This document shows positions 14,377-23,691 of a stretch of DNA of 43,193 nt, piece by piece; the first letter of the stretch is position 1; every line of letters starts with the position of its first letter. The notes beneath the pieces were generated by a model that did not search any database, was not told the DNA's origin, and worked only from the letters and a program-made list of their open reading frames with translations. The position numbers and the translations under genes are program-made. This stretch comes from JAAGZL01 sp050297535 (GTDB taxonomy: Bacteria; Pseudomonadota; Gammaproteobacteria; Chromatiales; Chromatiaceae), in contig JBNKSV010000017.1 of NCBI GenBank assembly GCA_050297535.1, forward strand, positions 1 to 43,193, given 5' to 3'.

Positions 14377-16053
14377 ATGGATAATCTGCGTCTGATCTTG
14401 TTAGTTTCTTTAGTCTTCGTTTCGCTTCTTCTGTGGCAAGCATGGCAGCGGGATTATGGACCGGCATCCCAAACGACAACCGCAGCTGCTGCAATGGAAC
14501 AACAGCCAGCAGCAAAATCAGATACCGCACAAATCGCGGCCGCCAGTGAGACATCTGTGCCAGATATAAATGCCATGGCCAGCGATGCAAAGCATGAGAA
14601 TCTAGGCGTTGGTGACACGGCGGAAACATCCGGAACTAAGGTTGAGATCAAGACAGATCTGTTACGTCTGGAAGTGGGTACCAAGGGCGGTACCGTCAAA
14701 AATCTATATCTTTTAGATTACCCGCTGACACTGGACTCTGAAGAAAAATTCCAGCTGATGAAGGAAAGATCTCCGGGGATGTTCATTGCTCAGTCTGGAC
14801 TAAAAAGCTCCATAAAAGATATAGCTCCTACCCATGAAAACCAGTATCAGGTCAATGGCGACAGTTTTGAGATGCGGGAAGGCGAGGATAGTCTTGCTGT
14901 GGATTTTACATGGTCTAACGGCAACGGAATCACTGTTATTAAACGCTATATCTTTACCCGTGGTTCCTATCAGATAAAGGTGCAACATATCGTTAAGAAT
15001 AACTCAGCTGGAGATTGGTCTGGTCGTGAGTACACGCAGTTGCAGCGTAGTCCAGATGAGAGTGGTTCCAGCGCCTTTATGAATACCTATACCGGGGGCG
15101 CCATCTACAGTCCGGATGAAAAGTATAAAAAGATATCTTTTGACGACATGGAAGAAAAAGAGCTCAACCTAGATGTAAAAGATGGTTGGGTGGCGATGTT
15201 ACAGCACTATTTTCTTGGGGCTTGGGTTCCAAAGCCCGGCGAATCCAATCATTTCTATTCCAAGGTATATTCCGGAGAGCGTTATACGCTGGGAGCATAT
15301 ACCCCCGCCGTTACCGTACCCAGCGGTGGAGAGTACACCTTTGAAAGCTCGCTGGTTGTAGGCCCCAAGCTACAGAATCAACTGCGTGAGATTGCTCCGG
15401 GACTGGATCTGACTGTTGATTACACCTGGTTGACTATCATAGCCCAGCCGATTTTTTGGCTTATGGAAAAGCTGTACGCCCTCCTGGGTAACTGGGGCTG
15501 GTCTATCATCCTGCTTACCGTATTGATCAAGGCCGCATTCTTCAAGCTGTCCGAGACCAGCTATAAATCTATGGCCAACATGCGCAAGATGACTCCGCGC
15601 ATGACCGCACTTAAAGAGCGTTATGGCGATGATAAGGAACGTCTGAATCAGGCCATGATGGAGCTGTATAAAAAAGAGAAGATCAATCCCCTCGGCGGTT
15701 GTCTTCCGATCTTGGTACAGGTCCCGGTATTTATCGCCCTCTATTGGGTGTTGATGGAAAGTGTGGAATTGCGTCAGGCCCCGTTCATGTTCTGGATACA
15801 GGATCTCTCTGTAAAGGATCCGTATTACGTACTGCCACTGATCATGGGCGCATCCATGTTTATTCAGCAGAAGCTGAACCCGCCACCACCCGATCCCATG
15901 CAGGCCAAGCTTATGATGGCACTGCCGTTCGTCTTTACCTTTCTGTTTCTTAACTTCCCGGCCGGTCTGGTGTTGTACTGGGTGGTCAACAATGTGCTGT
16001 CTATTACTCAGCAGTGGTACATTACCCGGCAGATCGAAAAGGCCAGCCAATAA
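14377..16053 (+). CDS. yidC: Membrane protein insertase YidC
   Basis: This is the inner-membrane insertase and chaperone of 558 residues that works alone or with SecYEG, including for F0 subunits such as AtpE. An N-terminal transmembrane helix spans about residues 5-22, followed by an Ala/Gln-rich linker and the large periplasmic beta domain of Gram-negative YidC. The conserved core starts at WGWSIILLTVLIKAAFF. It continues through KMTPRMTALKERYGDDKERL and INPLGGCLPILVQVPVFIAL, and ends with FPAGLVLYWVVNNVLSITQQ. Five conserved membrane segments are visible. The positively charged cytoplasmic loop and tail fit the inside-positive rule. Confidence 0.97.
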   Translation: MDNLRLILLVSLVFVSLLLWQAWQRDYGPASQTTTAAAAMEQQPAAKSDTAQIAAASETSVPDINAMASDAKHENLGVGDTAETSGTKVEIKTDLLRLEVGTKGGTVKNLYLLDYPLTLDSEEKFQLMKERSPGMFIAQSGLKSSIKDIAPTHENQYQVNGDSFEMREGEDSLAVDFTWSNGNGITVIKRYIFTRGSYQIKVQHIVKNNSAGDWSGREYTQLQRSPDESGSSAFMNTYTGGAIYSPDEKYKKISFDDMEEKELNLDVKDGWVAMLQHYFLGAWVPKPGESNHFYSKVYSGERYTLGAYTPAVTVPSGGEYTFESSLVVGPKLQNQLREIAPGLDLTVDYTWLTIIAQPIFWLMEKLYALLGNWGWSIILLTVLIKAAFFKLSETSYKSMANMRKMTPRMTALKERYGDDKERLNQAMMELYKKEKINPLGGCLPILVQVPVFIALYWVLMESVELRQAPFMFWIQDLSVKDPYYVLPLIMGASMFIQQKLNPPPPDPMQAKLMMALPFVFTFLFLNFPAGLVLYWVVNNVLSITQQWYITRQIEKASQ

Positions 16054-16073
16054 CCTTAGGTTGAGACCCGCCT

Positions 16074-17420
16074 GTGTCTGAACAGGATACCATTGCCGCT
16101 ATCGCCACCCCCCCTGGTCAGGGTGGAGTGGGGATAGTGCGGGTCTCGGGACCGCTGGTAATCAAGATTGCCCAAGGAATTTTGGGGCGTCTGCCCCAAC
16201 CCCGTCTGGCAGCACTGGCCAACTTCCGTGATACACAGGGCGAGACCATCGATGATGGCCTGGCCCTGTTTTTCCCCAACCCCCATTCCTTTACCGGCGA
16301 AGACGTGCTGGAGCTTCAAGGCCATGGCGGTCCGGTGGTTATGGATCTGTTGTTGCAACGGGTGCTGGAACTAGGTGCGCGCATTGCCCAGCCCGGAGAA
16401 TTCAGTCAACGCGCCTTTCTCAACGGCAAACTGGATCTGACTCAGGCCGAGGCCATTGCCGATCTGATCGAATCCGGCACCGCGGCGGCGGCCCGTCTGG
16501 CGGTGCGTTCGCTGAGTGGTGAATTTTCTGAGCGTATCAACGGCCTGGTGTATGCAGTTACCCAACTGCGCATGTATGTAGAGGCCGCCATAGATTTTCC
16601 CGAAGAAGAGATAGACTTCTTATCAGAGGGGAAGGTGAGCAGGGATCTTGTTGCCATCCGTCAACAGTTGGCCGAGGTACAAAAGAGCGCCGCCATGGGC
16701 CGTTTGCTGCGGGATGGAATCACCCTGGTGATCGCCGGGCCGCCCAACGCCGGAAAGTCCAGCATCATGAATGGACTCTCCGGACGGGACACCGCCATCG
16801 TCACCGATGTCCCCGGCACCACGCGCGATCTATTAAAGGAGCAGATCCAGATCGACGGTCTGCCGCTGCATCTGATTGATACCGCCGGGTTGCGGGAGAG
16901 TGGGGACCAGGTGGAGCAGGAGGGGATACGCCGCGCCCGTGAACAGATCGCCAACGCCGATCGCATCCTCTGGGTGTTCGATGATCAGGCCGACCCGCAA
17001 CATGCCGCATTCAATCGCAACGAACTGCCAGCAGATATTCCGGTAGTCTTTGTGCGCAACAAGATCGACCTCACCGGAACGCCATCGGGGATAACGGAAA
17101 CCGCCAACGGCAGCGAGATCGCTATCTCTGCCCACTCAGAAAATGGCATCCAATTATTGCGGGACTATCTCAAAGAGAGCGTCGGTTTCCATGGCGCACA
17201 AGAGGGCGAATTTCTGGCCCGCCGTCGCCATCTGGATGCTCTGGAGCGGGCGGCGCAACACCTGCAAACCGGGGAGCAGGCTTTGCACAAAACCGGTTCG
17301 GGCGAATTGTTGGCGGAAGACCTGCGCCAGGCGCAGCTGGCCCTGTCCGAGATCACCGGGGAATTTACGGCCGACGATCTACTGGGGGAGATCTTCTCCA
17401 GTTTCTGCATTGGTAAATAA
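16074..17420 (+). CDS. mnmE: tRNA uridine-5-carboxymethylaminomethyl(34) synthesis GTPase MnmE
   Basis: This GTPase of 448 residues forms a complex with MnmG and modifies wobble U34 of several tRNAs. The N-terminal folate-binding domain starts DTIAAIATPPGQGGVGIVR. The helical domain surrounds a G domain with P-loop GPPNAGKSS, switch DVPGTTRD, DTAGLRE and NKID. The essential C-terminal cysteine motif is the final CIGK. I use the GTG at 16074, 20 bases after yidC, because it gives the full family N-terminus. mnmG follows after 14 bases, so both partners of the complex are made from one transcript. Confidence 0.96.
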   Translation: MSEQDTIAAIATPPGQGGVGIVRVSGPLVIKIAQGILGRLPQPRLAALANFRDTQGETIDDGLALFFPNPHSFTGEDVLELQGHGGPVVMDLLLQRVLELGARIAQPGEFSQRAFLNGKLDLTQAEAIADLIESGTAAAARLAVRSLSGEFSERINGLVYAVTQLRMYVEAAIDFPEEEIDFLSEGKVSRDLVAIRQQLAEVQKSAAMGRLLRDGITLVIAGPPNAGKSSIMNGLSGRDTAIVTDVPGTTRDLLKEQIQIDGLPLHLIDTAGLRESGDQVEQEGIRRAREQIANADRILWVFDDQADPQHAAFNRNELPADIPVVFVRNKIDLTGTPSGITETANGSEIAISAHSENGIQLLRDYLKESVGFHGAQEGEFLARRRHLDALERAAQHLQTGEQALHKTGSGELLAEDLRQAQLALSEITGEFTADDLLGEIFSSFCIGK

Positions 17421-17434
17421 TGTAGAATCCACCC

Positions 17435-19312
17435 ATGTTTTACGCAGATACCTATGATGTGATTGTAGTGGGAGGGGGGCACGCCGGGGCCGAGGCCGCC
17501 ATGGCGTCTGCGCGCATGGGGGCGAAGACCCTGCTGCTTACCCACAGTCTCGAAACCCTGGGGCAGATGAGTTGCAACCCGGCCATCGGCGGTATCGGCA
17601 AGGGCCATCTGGTGCGGGAGGTGGATGCCCTGGGTGGTTTGATGGGACATGCTGCGGACCTGGCCGGTATCCAGTTTCGCACCCTCAATTCGCGCAAGGG
17701 CCCGGCGGTGCGGGCCACTCGCGCCCAGGCCGATCGCCAGCTCTATCGCACGGCGGTACGCCATGCCCTGGAAAACCAACCCAACCTGGATCTGTTTCAA
17801 CAGCCGGTGGATGACCTGATCATTGAAGATGATCGCGTGGCCGGCGTTATCACCAAGATGGGCCTTAATTTTCGTTGCCGCGCCCTGGTGCTTACCGCCG
17901 GGACCTTTCTGGGCGGGCGCATCCACATCGGTCTGAGTAACTACGAAGGTGGGCGCGCCGGCGATCCCCCGTCCAACGCCCTGGCACAGCGCTTACGCGA
18001 ACTGCCGTTTAACGTGGAACGATTAAAGACCGGCACCCCCCCGCGCATCGACAGCCGCAGCATCGACTACTCGGTGTTGCAGGAACAGCCCAGCGATGAT
18101 CCGTTACCGGTATTCTCCTTTCTCGGTTCCGTGGCGGAGCATCCGCGCCAGATCTCCTGTCACATCACCCACACCAACGAACGCACCCATGAGATTATTC
18201 GCGGAGGGCTCTCCCGTTCGCCGATGTATACCGGGGTGATCGAGGGGGTGGGGCCGCGCTACTGTCCATCCATCGAAGACAAGGTGGTGCGTTTTTCTGA
18301 CAAGTCTTCACACCAGATCTTTATTGAACCGGAAGGACTCAACTGCAACGAGGTCTATCCCAACGGGATCTCCACCTCTTTGCCGTTCGATATCCAGTAC
18401 CAACTGGTGCGTTCCATGCGCGGCTTCGAAAACGCCCGCATCATGCGTCCCGGCTATGCCATCGAGTATGATTTTTTTGATCCACGCGATCTGCACTCCA
18501 GTCTGGAGACCAAGTTTATTCAAGGGCTCTATTTTGCCGGACAGATCAACGGCACTACCGGTTATGAAGAGGCGGCGGCTCAGGGATTGTTGGCCGGGGC
18601 CAATGCGGTACTGAAGATCCGCGGACAGGAGCCCTGGTGTCCACGCCGCGACGAGGCCTATCTCGGGGTGTTGGTGGATGATCTGATAACCCGAGGCACC
18701 AGCGAACCCTATCGCATGTTCACCAGCCGGGCCGAATACAGGCTGTTGCTACGGGAGGACAATGCCGATCTGCGTCTGACCGAACAGGGCCGCAAGCTCG
18801 GACTGGTCCCGGATGCACGCTGGCAGGCCTTCGAGTGCAAACGTGAGGCCATCACGACAGAACAGCAACGGTTGCATGGTATTTGGATTCACCCGGATAC
18901 CCCGGCGGCGGAGCAGATCACTAGCGCTACCGGCACCTCCATCAGCAGGGAGGTGCGCGCCCTGGAGATGCTGGCCAGACAGGAGGTCAGTTATTCAGAA
19001 CTGCAGAGACTGGAAGGTATCGGGCCTGGGGTAGATGATCCCCTGGTGGCGGAACAGATCGAGATCCAATCTAAATATGCCGGTTATATCAAACGCCAGC
19101 AGGCGGAGATCGAACGGCACCAGGCCAATGAAGCGGTGCGAATTCCAGCGGATTTGAATTACACAGAGGTGCGGGGACTATCCTCCGAGGTGCGGGAGAA
19201 ACTCAGCCGCAACCGGCCGGAGACCATCGGCCAGGCCGGGCGTATCCCCATGGTCACACCCGCAGCGATCTCGCTATTGCTTATCCATCTGAAAAAGAAG
19301 CGGGCAGGATGA
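17435..19312 (+). CDS. mnmG: tRNA uridine-5-carboxymethylaminomethyl(34) synthesis enzyme MnmG
   Basis: This FAD-dependent partner of MnmE has 625 residues (E. coli 629). The FAD-binding Rossmann motif VVGGGHAGAEAAMASAR is at the N-terminus. Family signatures are SCNPAIGGIGKGHLVREVDA, LNSRKGPAVRATRAQ and GQINGTTGYEEAAAQGL, the last being the GidA signature region. The C-terminal helical domain that binds MnmE ends RIPMVTPAAISLLLIHLKK. It sits in the classical mnmE-mnmG-rsmG-parA-parB order, and its stop overlaps the rsmG start (ATGA), indicating coupling. Codon use matches the neighbours. Confidence 0.97.
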   Translation: MFYADTYDVIVVGGGHAGAEAAMASARMGAKTLLLTHSLETLGQMSCNPAIGGIGKGHLVREVDALGGLMGHAADLAGIQFRTLNSRKGPAVRATRAQADRQLYRTAVRHALENQPNLDLFQQPVDDLIIEDDRVAGVITKMGLNFRCRALVLTAGTFLGGRIHIGLSNYEGGRAGDPPSNALAQRLRELPFNVERLKTGTPPRIDSRSIDYSVLQEQPSDDPLPVFSFLGSVAEHPRQISCHITHTNERTHEIIRGGLSRSPMYTGVIEGVGPRYCPSIEDKVVRFSDKSSHQIFIEPEGLNCNEVYPNGISTSLPFDIQYQLVRSMRGFENARIMRPGYAIEYDFFDPRDLHSSLETKFIQGLYFAGQINGTTGYEEAAAQGLLAGANAVLKIRGQEPWCPRRDEAYLGVLVDDLITRGTSEPYRMFTSRAEYRLLLREDNADLRLTEQGRKLGLVPDARWQAFECKREAITTEQQRLHGIWIHPDTPAAEQITSATGTSISREVRALEMLARQEVSYSELQRLEGIGPGVDDPLVAEQIEIQSKYAGYIKRQQAEIERHQANEAVRIPADLNYTEVRGLSSEVREKLSRNRPETIGQAGRIPMVTPAAISLLLIHLKKKRAG

Positions 19313-19947
19313 GTGCGTATCCGGCAAACTGGGAGGAGCAACTTGCGACCGGTCTGAAACAGATGGGCTTGGCGATCAGCCAGCCGCAACAACAGAAGCT
19401 GCTTGCTTACCTGGCCCTGCTGATGAAGTGGAATAAGGCCTACAACCTGACCGCCATCCGTGATCCCGATGAGATGGTGCCACGTCAGCTGCTGGATTCA
19501 CTTTCCATTCTGCCGCTGGTTCAGGGACAACGTATCCTGGATGTGGGAACCGGGGCCGGTCTGCCCGGGATCCCTCTGGCCATCTGTATGCCGGAGACCA
19601 AATTCACCCTGATAGATTCCAATGGCAAAAAGACTCGATTCGTACAACAGGCCCGCATGGAACTGGGTCTGGATAATCTGCAGGTGCAGCAGAGCAGGGT
19701 GGAACAGCTAGATACAACAGATAGATTTGACACCATAACCAGCCGCGCCTTCGCCGCCTTGCCCGATATTGTGAGACTGACCAAATGGCTTCTAACAGAG
19801 AATGGAACCCTGCTCGCGATGAAGGGGTCTATCCCGGAACAGGAGATTAAGACAGTACAGGCCGAGGGCGCTGTGGTGGATGTCGTGGAACTTAAACCGC
19901 CGCTGCCAGGAGAGCGGCACGCGATCATTATCCGCTTTACTGGCTAA
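19309..19947 (+). CDS. rsmG: 16S rRNA (guanine(527)-N(7))-methyltransferase RsmG
   Basis: This SAM-dependent enzyme of 212 residues methylates G527 of 16S rRNA; its loss gives low-level streptomycin resistance in other bacteria. The SAM-binding motif I is ILDVGTGAGLPGIPLAI, preceded by KAYNLTAIRDPDEMVPRQLL and followed by FTLIDSNGKKTRFVQQ. The SRAFA motif is conserved. The start codon overlaps the mnmG stop by 4 bases. The region after it, to 20064, has no hairpin terminator that I can see. Confidence 0.96.
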   Translation: MSAYPANWEEQLATGLKQMGLAISQPQQQKLLAYLALLMKWNKAYNLTAIRDPDEMVPRQLLDSLSILPLVQGQRILDVGTGAGLPGIPLAICMPETKFTLIDSNGKKTRFVQQARMELGLDNLQVQQSRVEQLDTTDRFDTITSRAFAALPDIVRLTKWLLTENGTLLAMKGSIPEQEIKTVQAEGAVVDVVELKPPLPGERHAIIIRFTG

Positions 19948-20064
19948 AACTGGATTAATCCCTCATATCGGTTAGACTCTGGAATGATTACAAAACGAGC
20001 GACCATAAACAAGGTATAGACCTTCTAATCTTCTAGAAATACCAAGAATGACGGAGAGATCATA

Positions 20065-20757
20065 ATGAATACATCCCTTAAATATTCCCTGCAGCTGTTG
20101 CTTTCAATCCTGTTTCTCACCTTTGCCATGGGTGCAAGCGCCATAGACAAGTGGGCCGGTACCAGCGATGGCGGCAAGGTGGTCGATTCATCCGGAGATT
20201 GTGTCCAAACGCTAGGTGGCAGCCAGAAGACCTGCTCTAGTGATGCCGATGGAGATGGGGTGCCGGATGATCTGGATAAATGCCCGGATACGCCCAAGGG
20301 GGCTCCGGTTGACGCCGAAGGTTGTCCATTGGATACGGATGGAGATGGTGTTCCCGATTATATGGACAACTGCCCGCAGACCCCACCGGGCGCAACCGTG
20401 GACGAGGTGGGCTGCATGCGGCAACTGGTCCTGAACAATATTGAATTTGTGGTGGATAGTTCGGAACTGACCTTTGATGCCAAGAGCACCCTGGACCGGG
20501 TTGCGGAGGGGATCAAGGCAAGTCCTAGCATCAAGAGCATGAGTGTGATCGGCCATACCGATAATACCGGTTCCGACGCCTATAATCAGAAGCTGTCAGA
20601 GAGTCGGGCGAGTGCGGTGGCCAGTTATCTGCGCAGCGCCGGGGCGCAGTGTAGATTTATAACCTCGGGTAGCGGCGAGAAACAACCGGTCGCGGATAAT
20701 TCAACCGAAGAGGGCAGGGCCAGGAATCGCCGGGTTGAGTTGAATGTAATGGATTAG
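20065..20757 (+). CDS. Outer-membrane OmpA-family protein with thrombospondin type 3 repeats
   Basis: This is a 230-residue exported protein. A signal peptide (residues 1-26) ends in AMGASA. Two calcium-binding TSP3-type repeats follow: DADGDGVPDDLDKCPDTP near residue 54 and DTDGDGVPDYMDNCPQTP near 91. The C-terminal OmpA domain (about 115-228) has the peptidoglycan-binding pattern VIGHTDNTGSDAYNQKLSESR and ends ARNRRVEL. There is no beta-barrel, so it is likely periplasmic, tethering envelope to cell wall. GGAGAG precedes the ATG. It ends in TAG directly before a terminator and is probably a single-gene transcript. Its place between rsmG and parA interrupts the usual order. Confidence 0.88.
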   Translation: MNTSLKYSLQLLLSILFLTFAMGASAIDKWAGTSDGGKVVDSSGDCVQTLGGSQKTCSSDADGDGVPDDLDKCPDTPKGAPVDAEGCPLDTDGDGVPDYMDNCPQTPPGATVDEVGCMRQLVLNNIEFVVDSSELTFDAKSTLDRVAEGIKASPSIKSMSVIGHTDNTGSDAYNQKLSESRASAVASYLRSAGAQCRFITSGSGEKQPVADNSTEEGRARNRRVELNVMD

Positions 20758-20781
20758 TCCATAAGATGTTGTGGCAATCGG

Positions 20782-20818
20782 AAAGGACTCGCATCTATGA
20801 TGCGGGTCCTTTTGTTTT
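20782..20818 (+). terminator. Rho-independent terminator after the OmpA-family gene
   Basis: The stem AAAGGACTCGCAT pairs with ATGCGGGTCCTTT (one G-T pair) and is followed by TTGTTTT. It starts about 25 bases past the TAG stop. A frame continuing through that TAG would run into this hairpin, so the TAG is a true stop. Confidence 0.85.
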
Positions 20819-20901
20819 AGGCCTTGCATAAGCCAAACGGTAGGTTAGACTCGGAGTTTGCGGGGCACAGGGTACTAAAACGGACACCGGGGACGATACT
20901 T

Positions 20902-21195
20902 ATGAGAACAGAGATCGTAGGTAGCTGCTGGAGCTGTGGCAAGGATCTCAAGAGCAGCGACTATGGACGTGAGACCAACTGCCTGGGATGTGGCCGCCCC
21001 ACCAAGGTGTGTCTCAACTGTCGCTGGTATGATACCTCCAAGGCCAATGCCTGCGCCGAACCCATGGCGGAGGAGGTGATGGTGAAGGATCGCCCCAATT
21101 TTTGTAATTTCTTCGAGCCAGAGATCAAAGAGGGACCACAAGCAACAAAAGACTCCGAATATTTGGCTGCGGCAGAAGAGCTGTTTAAATTCTAG
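20902..21195 (+). CDS. Conserved multi-cysteine zinc-ribbon protein of unknown function
   Basis: This is a cytoplasmic protein of 97 residues from the ATG at 20902; an in-frame TTG 26 codons upstream is less likely. It has three CxxC pairs in close order, CWSC, CLGC and CLNC, then two further cysteines (NACAEP and FCNFFEP). The block CLNCRWYDTSKANACAEP followed by KDRPNFCNFFEP resembles a widespread but uncharacterised proteobacterial family. Two zinc sites are likely. It is followed by 190 bp and then parA on the same strand. It ends in TAG with a TAA five codons later. Function unknown; binding of nucleic acid or protein is only a guess from the fold. Confidence 0.8.
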   Translation: MRTEIVGSCWSCGKDLKSSDYGRETNCLGCGRPTKVCLNCRWYDTSKANACAEPMAEEVMVKDRPNFCNFFEPEIKEGPQATKDSEYLAAAEELFKF

Positions 21196-21386
21196 TTAGC
21201 AATGGTATAAGGGGATCTTTGGCCAAATTGGCTGTTTCCTAAGTATCTGATATTCAAAAAGGCATACATAACTCGCCTCCAGCCTGCGGTACTCTGGTAT
21301 TTTTTGTGGTTAGGTTCTGATATTCTCGCTTTCCTGCGCCAGGCTATGCCGGACAATCAAACAAGATAAAGTTGCGGAAGAGATCT

Positions 21387-22172
21387 ATGGGTCGAGTGGT
21401 ATCTATTGCGAATCAGAAAGGCGGGGTGGGGAAAACTACCACCACGATAAACCTTGCCGCCTCCCTTGCCTCCAATGGCAAAAAAGTACTGATGTTGGAT
21501 CTTGATCCCCAAGGCAACGCCACCATGGGTAGCGGGGTGGATAAATATGGGCTGGAAAAATCTGCCTATGATGTGCTTTTGGGCAATGTCCAGGTTGCAG
21601 AGGCAGTGGTGCGTTCAGAGTCAGGAGGGTTTGACGTACTCCCTTCCAACAGCGACCTGACTGCTGCGGAAGTGGGACTGATGGGGCTGCCGATGAAGGA
21701 GAAGCGGCTCAGTCTGGCCCTGTCTCCGGCTCGGGCTAAATATGACTATATATTTATTGATTGTCCGCCTTCATTGAACATGCTCACGGTGAACGCGCTG
21801 GTGGCGTCGGATGGAGTGCTGATCCCGCTGCAGTGCGAATACTATGCTTTGGAGGGGCTCACCTCCCTTCTCGATACCATTCGTCAGATCAAGCAGAGCA
21901 GAAATGCGGATCTGGAGATAGAGGGCATCCTGCGCACCATGCACGATCCCAGAAACAATCTCTCCAATGACGTATCAGCGCAGCTGATCTCCCATTTCAA
22001 TGATCTGGTGTTTCGCACGGTGATCCCCAGAAACGTGCGCATCGCCGAGGCCCCCAGTCACGGGCTGCCGGTGATGGCCTATGATAAAGGCTCCCGCGGG
22101 GCCTTCTCCTATCTGGCCTTTGCCGGGGAATTTTTGCGACGCAATGAGCGGCGCGGGGCCGCATCGGCCTAA
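21387..22172 (+). CDS. parA: Chromosome-partitioning ATPase ParA (Soj)
   Basis: This is a Walker-type ATPase of 261 residues that binds DNA non-specifically as an ATP dimer and is driven by ParB-parS complexes to segregate origins. The deviant Walker A is KGGVGKT at residues 11-17 with its signature lysine. Walker A' and B-like blocks are MLDLDPQGNAT and YIFIDCPPSLNMLTVNAL. The C-terminal part has RNVRIAEAPSHGLPV. There is no N-terminal helix-turn-helix, so it is the chromosomal (type Ib-like) form. I chose the ATG at 21387 with GGAAGAG upstream; a TTG at 21372 is in frame. parB follows after 46 bases. Confidence 0.96.
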   Translation: MGRVVSIANQKGGVGKTTTTINLAASLASNGKKVLMLDLDPQGNATMGSGVDKYGLEKSAYDVLLGNVQVAEAVVRSESGGFDVLPSNSDLTAAEVGLMGLPMKEKRLSLALSPARAKYDYIFIDCPPSLNMLTVNALVASDGVLIPLQCEYYALEGLTSLLDTIRQIKQSRNADLEIEGILRTMHDPRNNLSNDVSAQLISHFNDLVFRTVIPRNVRIAEAPSHGLPVMAYDKGSRGAFSYLAFAGEFLRRNERRGAASA

Positions 22173-22218
22173 TATAATAGATGCATCTTAATCACACTTA
22201 TTAGTTGGAACAGAACAG

Positions 22219-23103
22219 ATGGTGGCAACAAAGAGAGGACTGGGACGCGGTCTGGATGCCCTGCTCGGCGGGGCTGCGATGGCAGAAGACGACCTAGAGA
22301 AAGACGACAAATCGGCAGATAGCCTAAACACCCTGCCGGTGGATATCATTGAGCGTGGTCGTTATCAGCCGAGACGCGACTTCAATCCCGAAAGTCTGCA
22401 GGAGCTGGCCGATTCCATCGCGGCCCAGGGCGTGGTGCAGCCGATCGTGGTACGGCCGATCGAAAAACCCGGTCGTTACGAGATCATCGCGGGCGAACGC
22501 CGCTGGCGTGCTGCGCAACTGGCCGGTCTGGATGAGATCCCGGTGGTGATCAGGAAGGTGCCGGATCAGACAGCCATGGCCATGGCCCTGATCGAAAACA
22601 TCCAACGCGATGATCTAAATCCACTGGAAGAGGCGGAGGCCCTACACCGACTGTTGCATGAGTTTGAATTGACCCACCAGCAGATAGCCCAGGCGGTGGG
22701 TAAGTCACGCACCACGGTTACCAACCTATTGCGCCTGTTAGAGCTAAACGGCGATGTAAAGGATTATATCTACAATCGCAAGATGGAGATGGGACACGCC
22801 CGCGCCCTGCTGGGGCTGAAAGAGCGGGCCCAGAGCGATGCGGCCAAACAGGTTGTTGCCCAGGGCCTTTCCGTGCGGGAAACGGAAAGACTGGTGCGTC
22901 GGCTGTTGGACGGGCCCAAGCCCAAGTCGGCCGCCAAATCTGCGCCAAAGGAAGACCCAAACGTCAAGCGGCTGCAGGAAGATCTTTCGGGCAAACTGGG
23001 CGCGCGGGTGGATATTCAGCAGGCGGGTACAGGCAAAGGCAAGTTGGTAATCACATATAACAGCCTGGATGAACTGGAAGGGATACTGGAACATTTCCAT
23101 TAA
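22219..23103 (+). CDS. parB: Chromosome-partitioning protein ParB (Spo0J)
   Basis: This 294-residue CTP-dependent DNA clamp loads at parS and spreads to build the partition complex. The N-terminal KRGLGRGLDALLG is the ParA-contact segment. The CTP-binding motif GERRWRAA is at residues 92-99, with ENIQRDDLNP at 126-135. The helix-turn-helix that reads parS is about 151-175 (THQQIAQAVGKSRTTVTNLL). The C-terminal dimer domain ends LDELEGILEHF. Two matching parS sites are present inside recF. The start is the ATG after GGAACAG. The stop is TAA, followed by 161 bp to atpI. Confidence 0.96.
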   Translation: MVATKRGLGRGLDALLGGAAMAEDDLEKDDKSADSLNTLPVDIIERGRYQPRRDFNPESLQELADSIAAQGVVQPIVVRPIEKPGRYEIIAGERRWRAAQLAGLDEIPVVIRKVPDQTAMAMALIENIQRDDLNPLEEAEALHRLLHEFELTHQQIAQAVGKSRTTVTNLLRLLELNGDVKDYIYNRKMEMGHARALLGLKERAQSDAAKQVVAQGLSVRETERLVRRLLDGPKPKSAAKSAPKEDPNVKRLQEDLSGKLGARVDIQQAGTGKGKLVITYNSLDELEGILEHFH

Positions 23104-23212
23104 TTAATAAGCGGTTATCCTCTTATTGGGGCATGCCGCGCGCCAAAAAGTGGCAGGATGACGGCTCAGATTTCCCAGTACGATTTTATTTTTATATTTA
23201 TTTCCATATTCA

Positions 23213-23241
23213 TTGACCTTATAAACCAAAGTCATTATAGT
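23213..23241 (+). promoter_or_regulatory. Probable promoter of the ATP synthase operon
   Basis: TTGACC (23213-23218) and TATAGT (23236-23241) are spaced exactly 17 bases, a near-consensus sigma-70 pair. It lies about 24 bases before the atpI start, in the only gap of useful size between parB and the operon. Confidence 0.6.
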
Positions 23242-23264
23242 TCCGCCCCTAATAAGGGGTGTCC

Positions 23265-23666
23265 ATGTGGGGGTGTACTATAAATAACGCTTCCAACAAG
23301 GCTCTTACAGGTCAGGATGTAGGTTGGAAAATGACCTTGGCCCAATTGTTGCTTAGCGCACTTGTGGCCATACTCCTGTTACCGCTTGATTGGGTTTATG
23401 CGTATTCCGGTGCGTTGGGCGGTGGAATAGCCACCGTTGGGAATGCATTGTTTGCCAGGAAGGTGTTTGTAGAGTACAGGGCGCAGAATCCGGGAAATCT
23501 GCTGGCACGGTTTTATGCGGCAGAGATCCAAAAGATTATTGTCATAGCAGTATTATTTGCATCGGCTATTATTGGGTTTGACGTGTTGAGCTACGTAACG
23601 CTCTTTGGCAGTTATCTGCTGGTTCAGATACTGCCTTTAATATTATTTCATCTTAGAATTATTTAG
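23265..23666 (+). CDS. atpI: ATP synthase assembly protein I
   Basis: This is a 133-residue four-helix inner-membrane protein, the non-structural first gene of atp operons, thought to help assemble the c-ring. Hydrophobic segments lie near residues 25-45, 48-65, 85-105 and 108-128, with FARKVFVEYRAQNPGN in the loop. Identity rests on size, topology and position just before atpB, because AtpI is poorly conserved. The ATG at 23265 follows AAGGGG by 7 bases; a GTG at 23259 is the alternative. It stops with TAG, 25 bases before atpB. Confidence 0.85.
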   Translation: MWGCTINNASNKALTGQDVGWKMTLAQLLLSALVAILLLPLDWVYAYSGALGGGIATVGNALFARKVFVEYRAQNPGNLLARFYAAEIQKIIVIAVLFASAIIGFDVLSYVTLFGSYLLVQILPLILFHLRII

Positions 23667-23691
23667 ATTAATACAGTTAGGTTGTACATAA

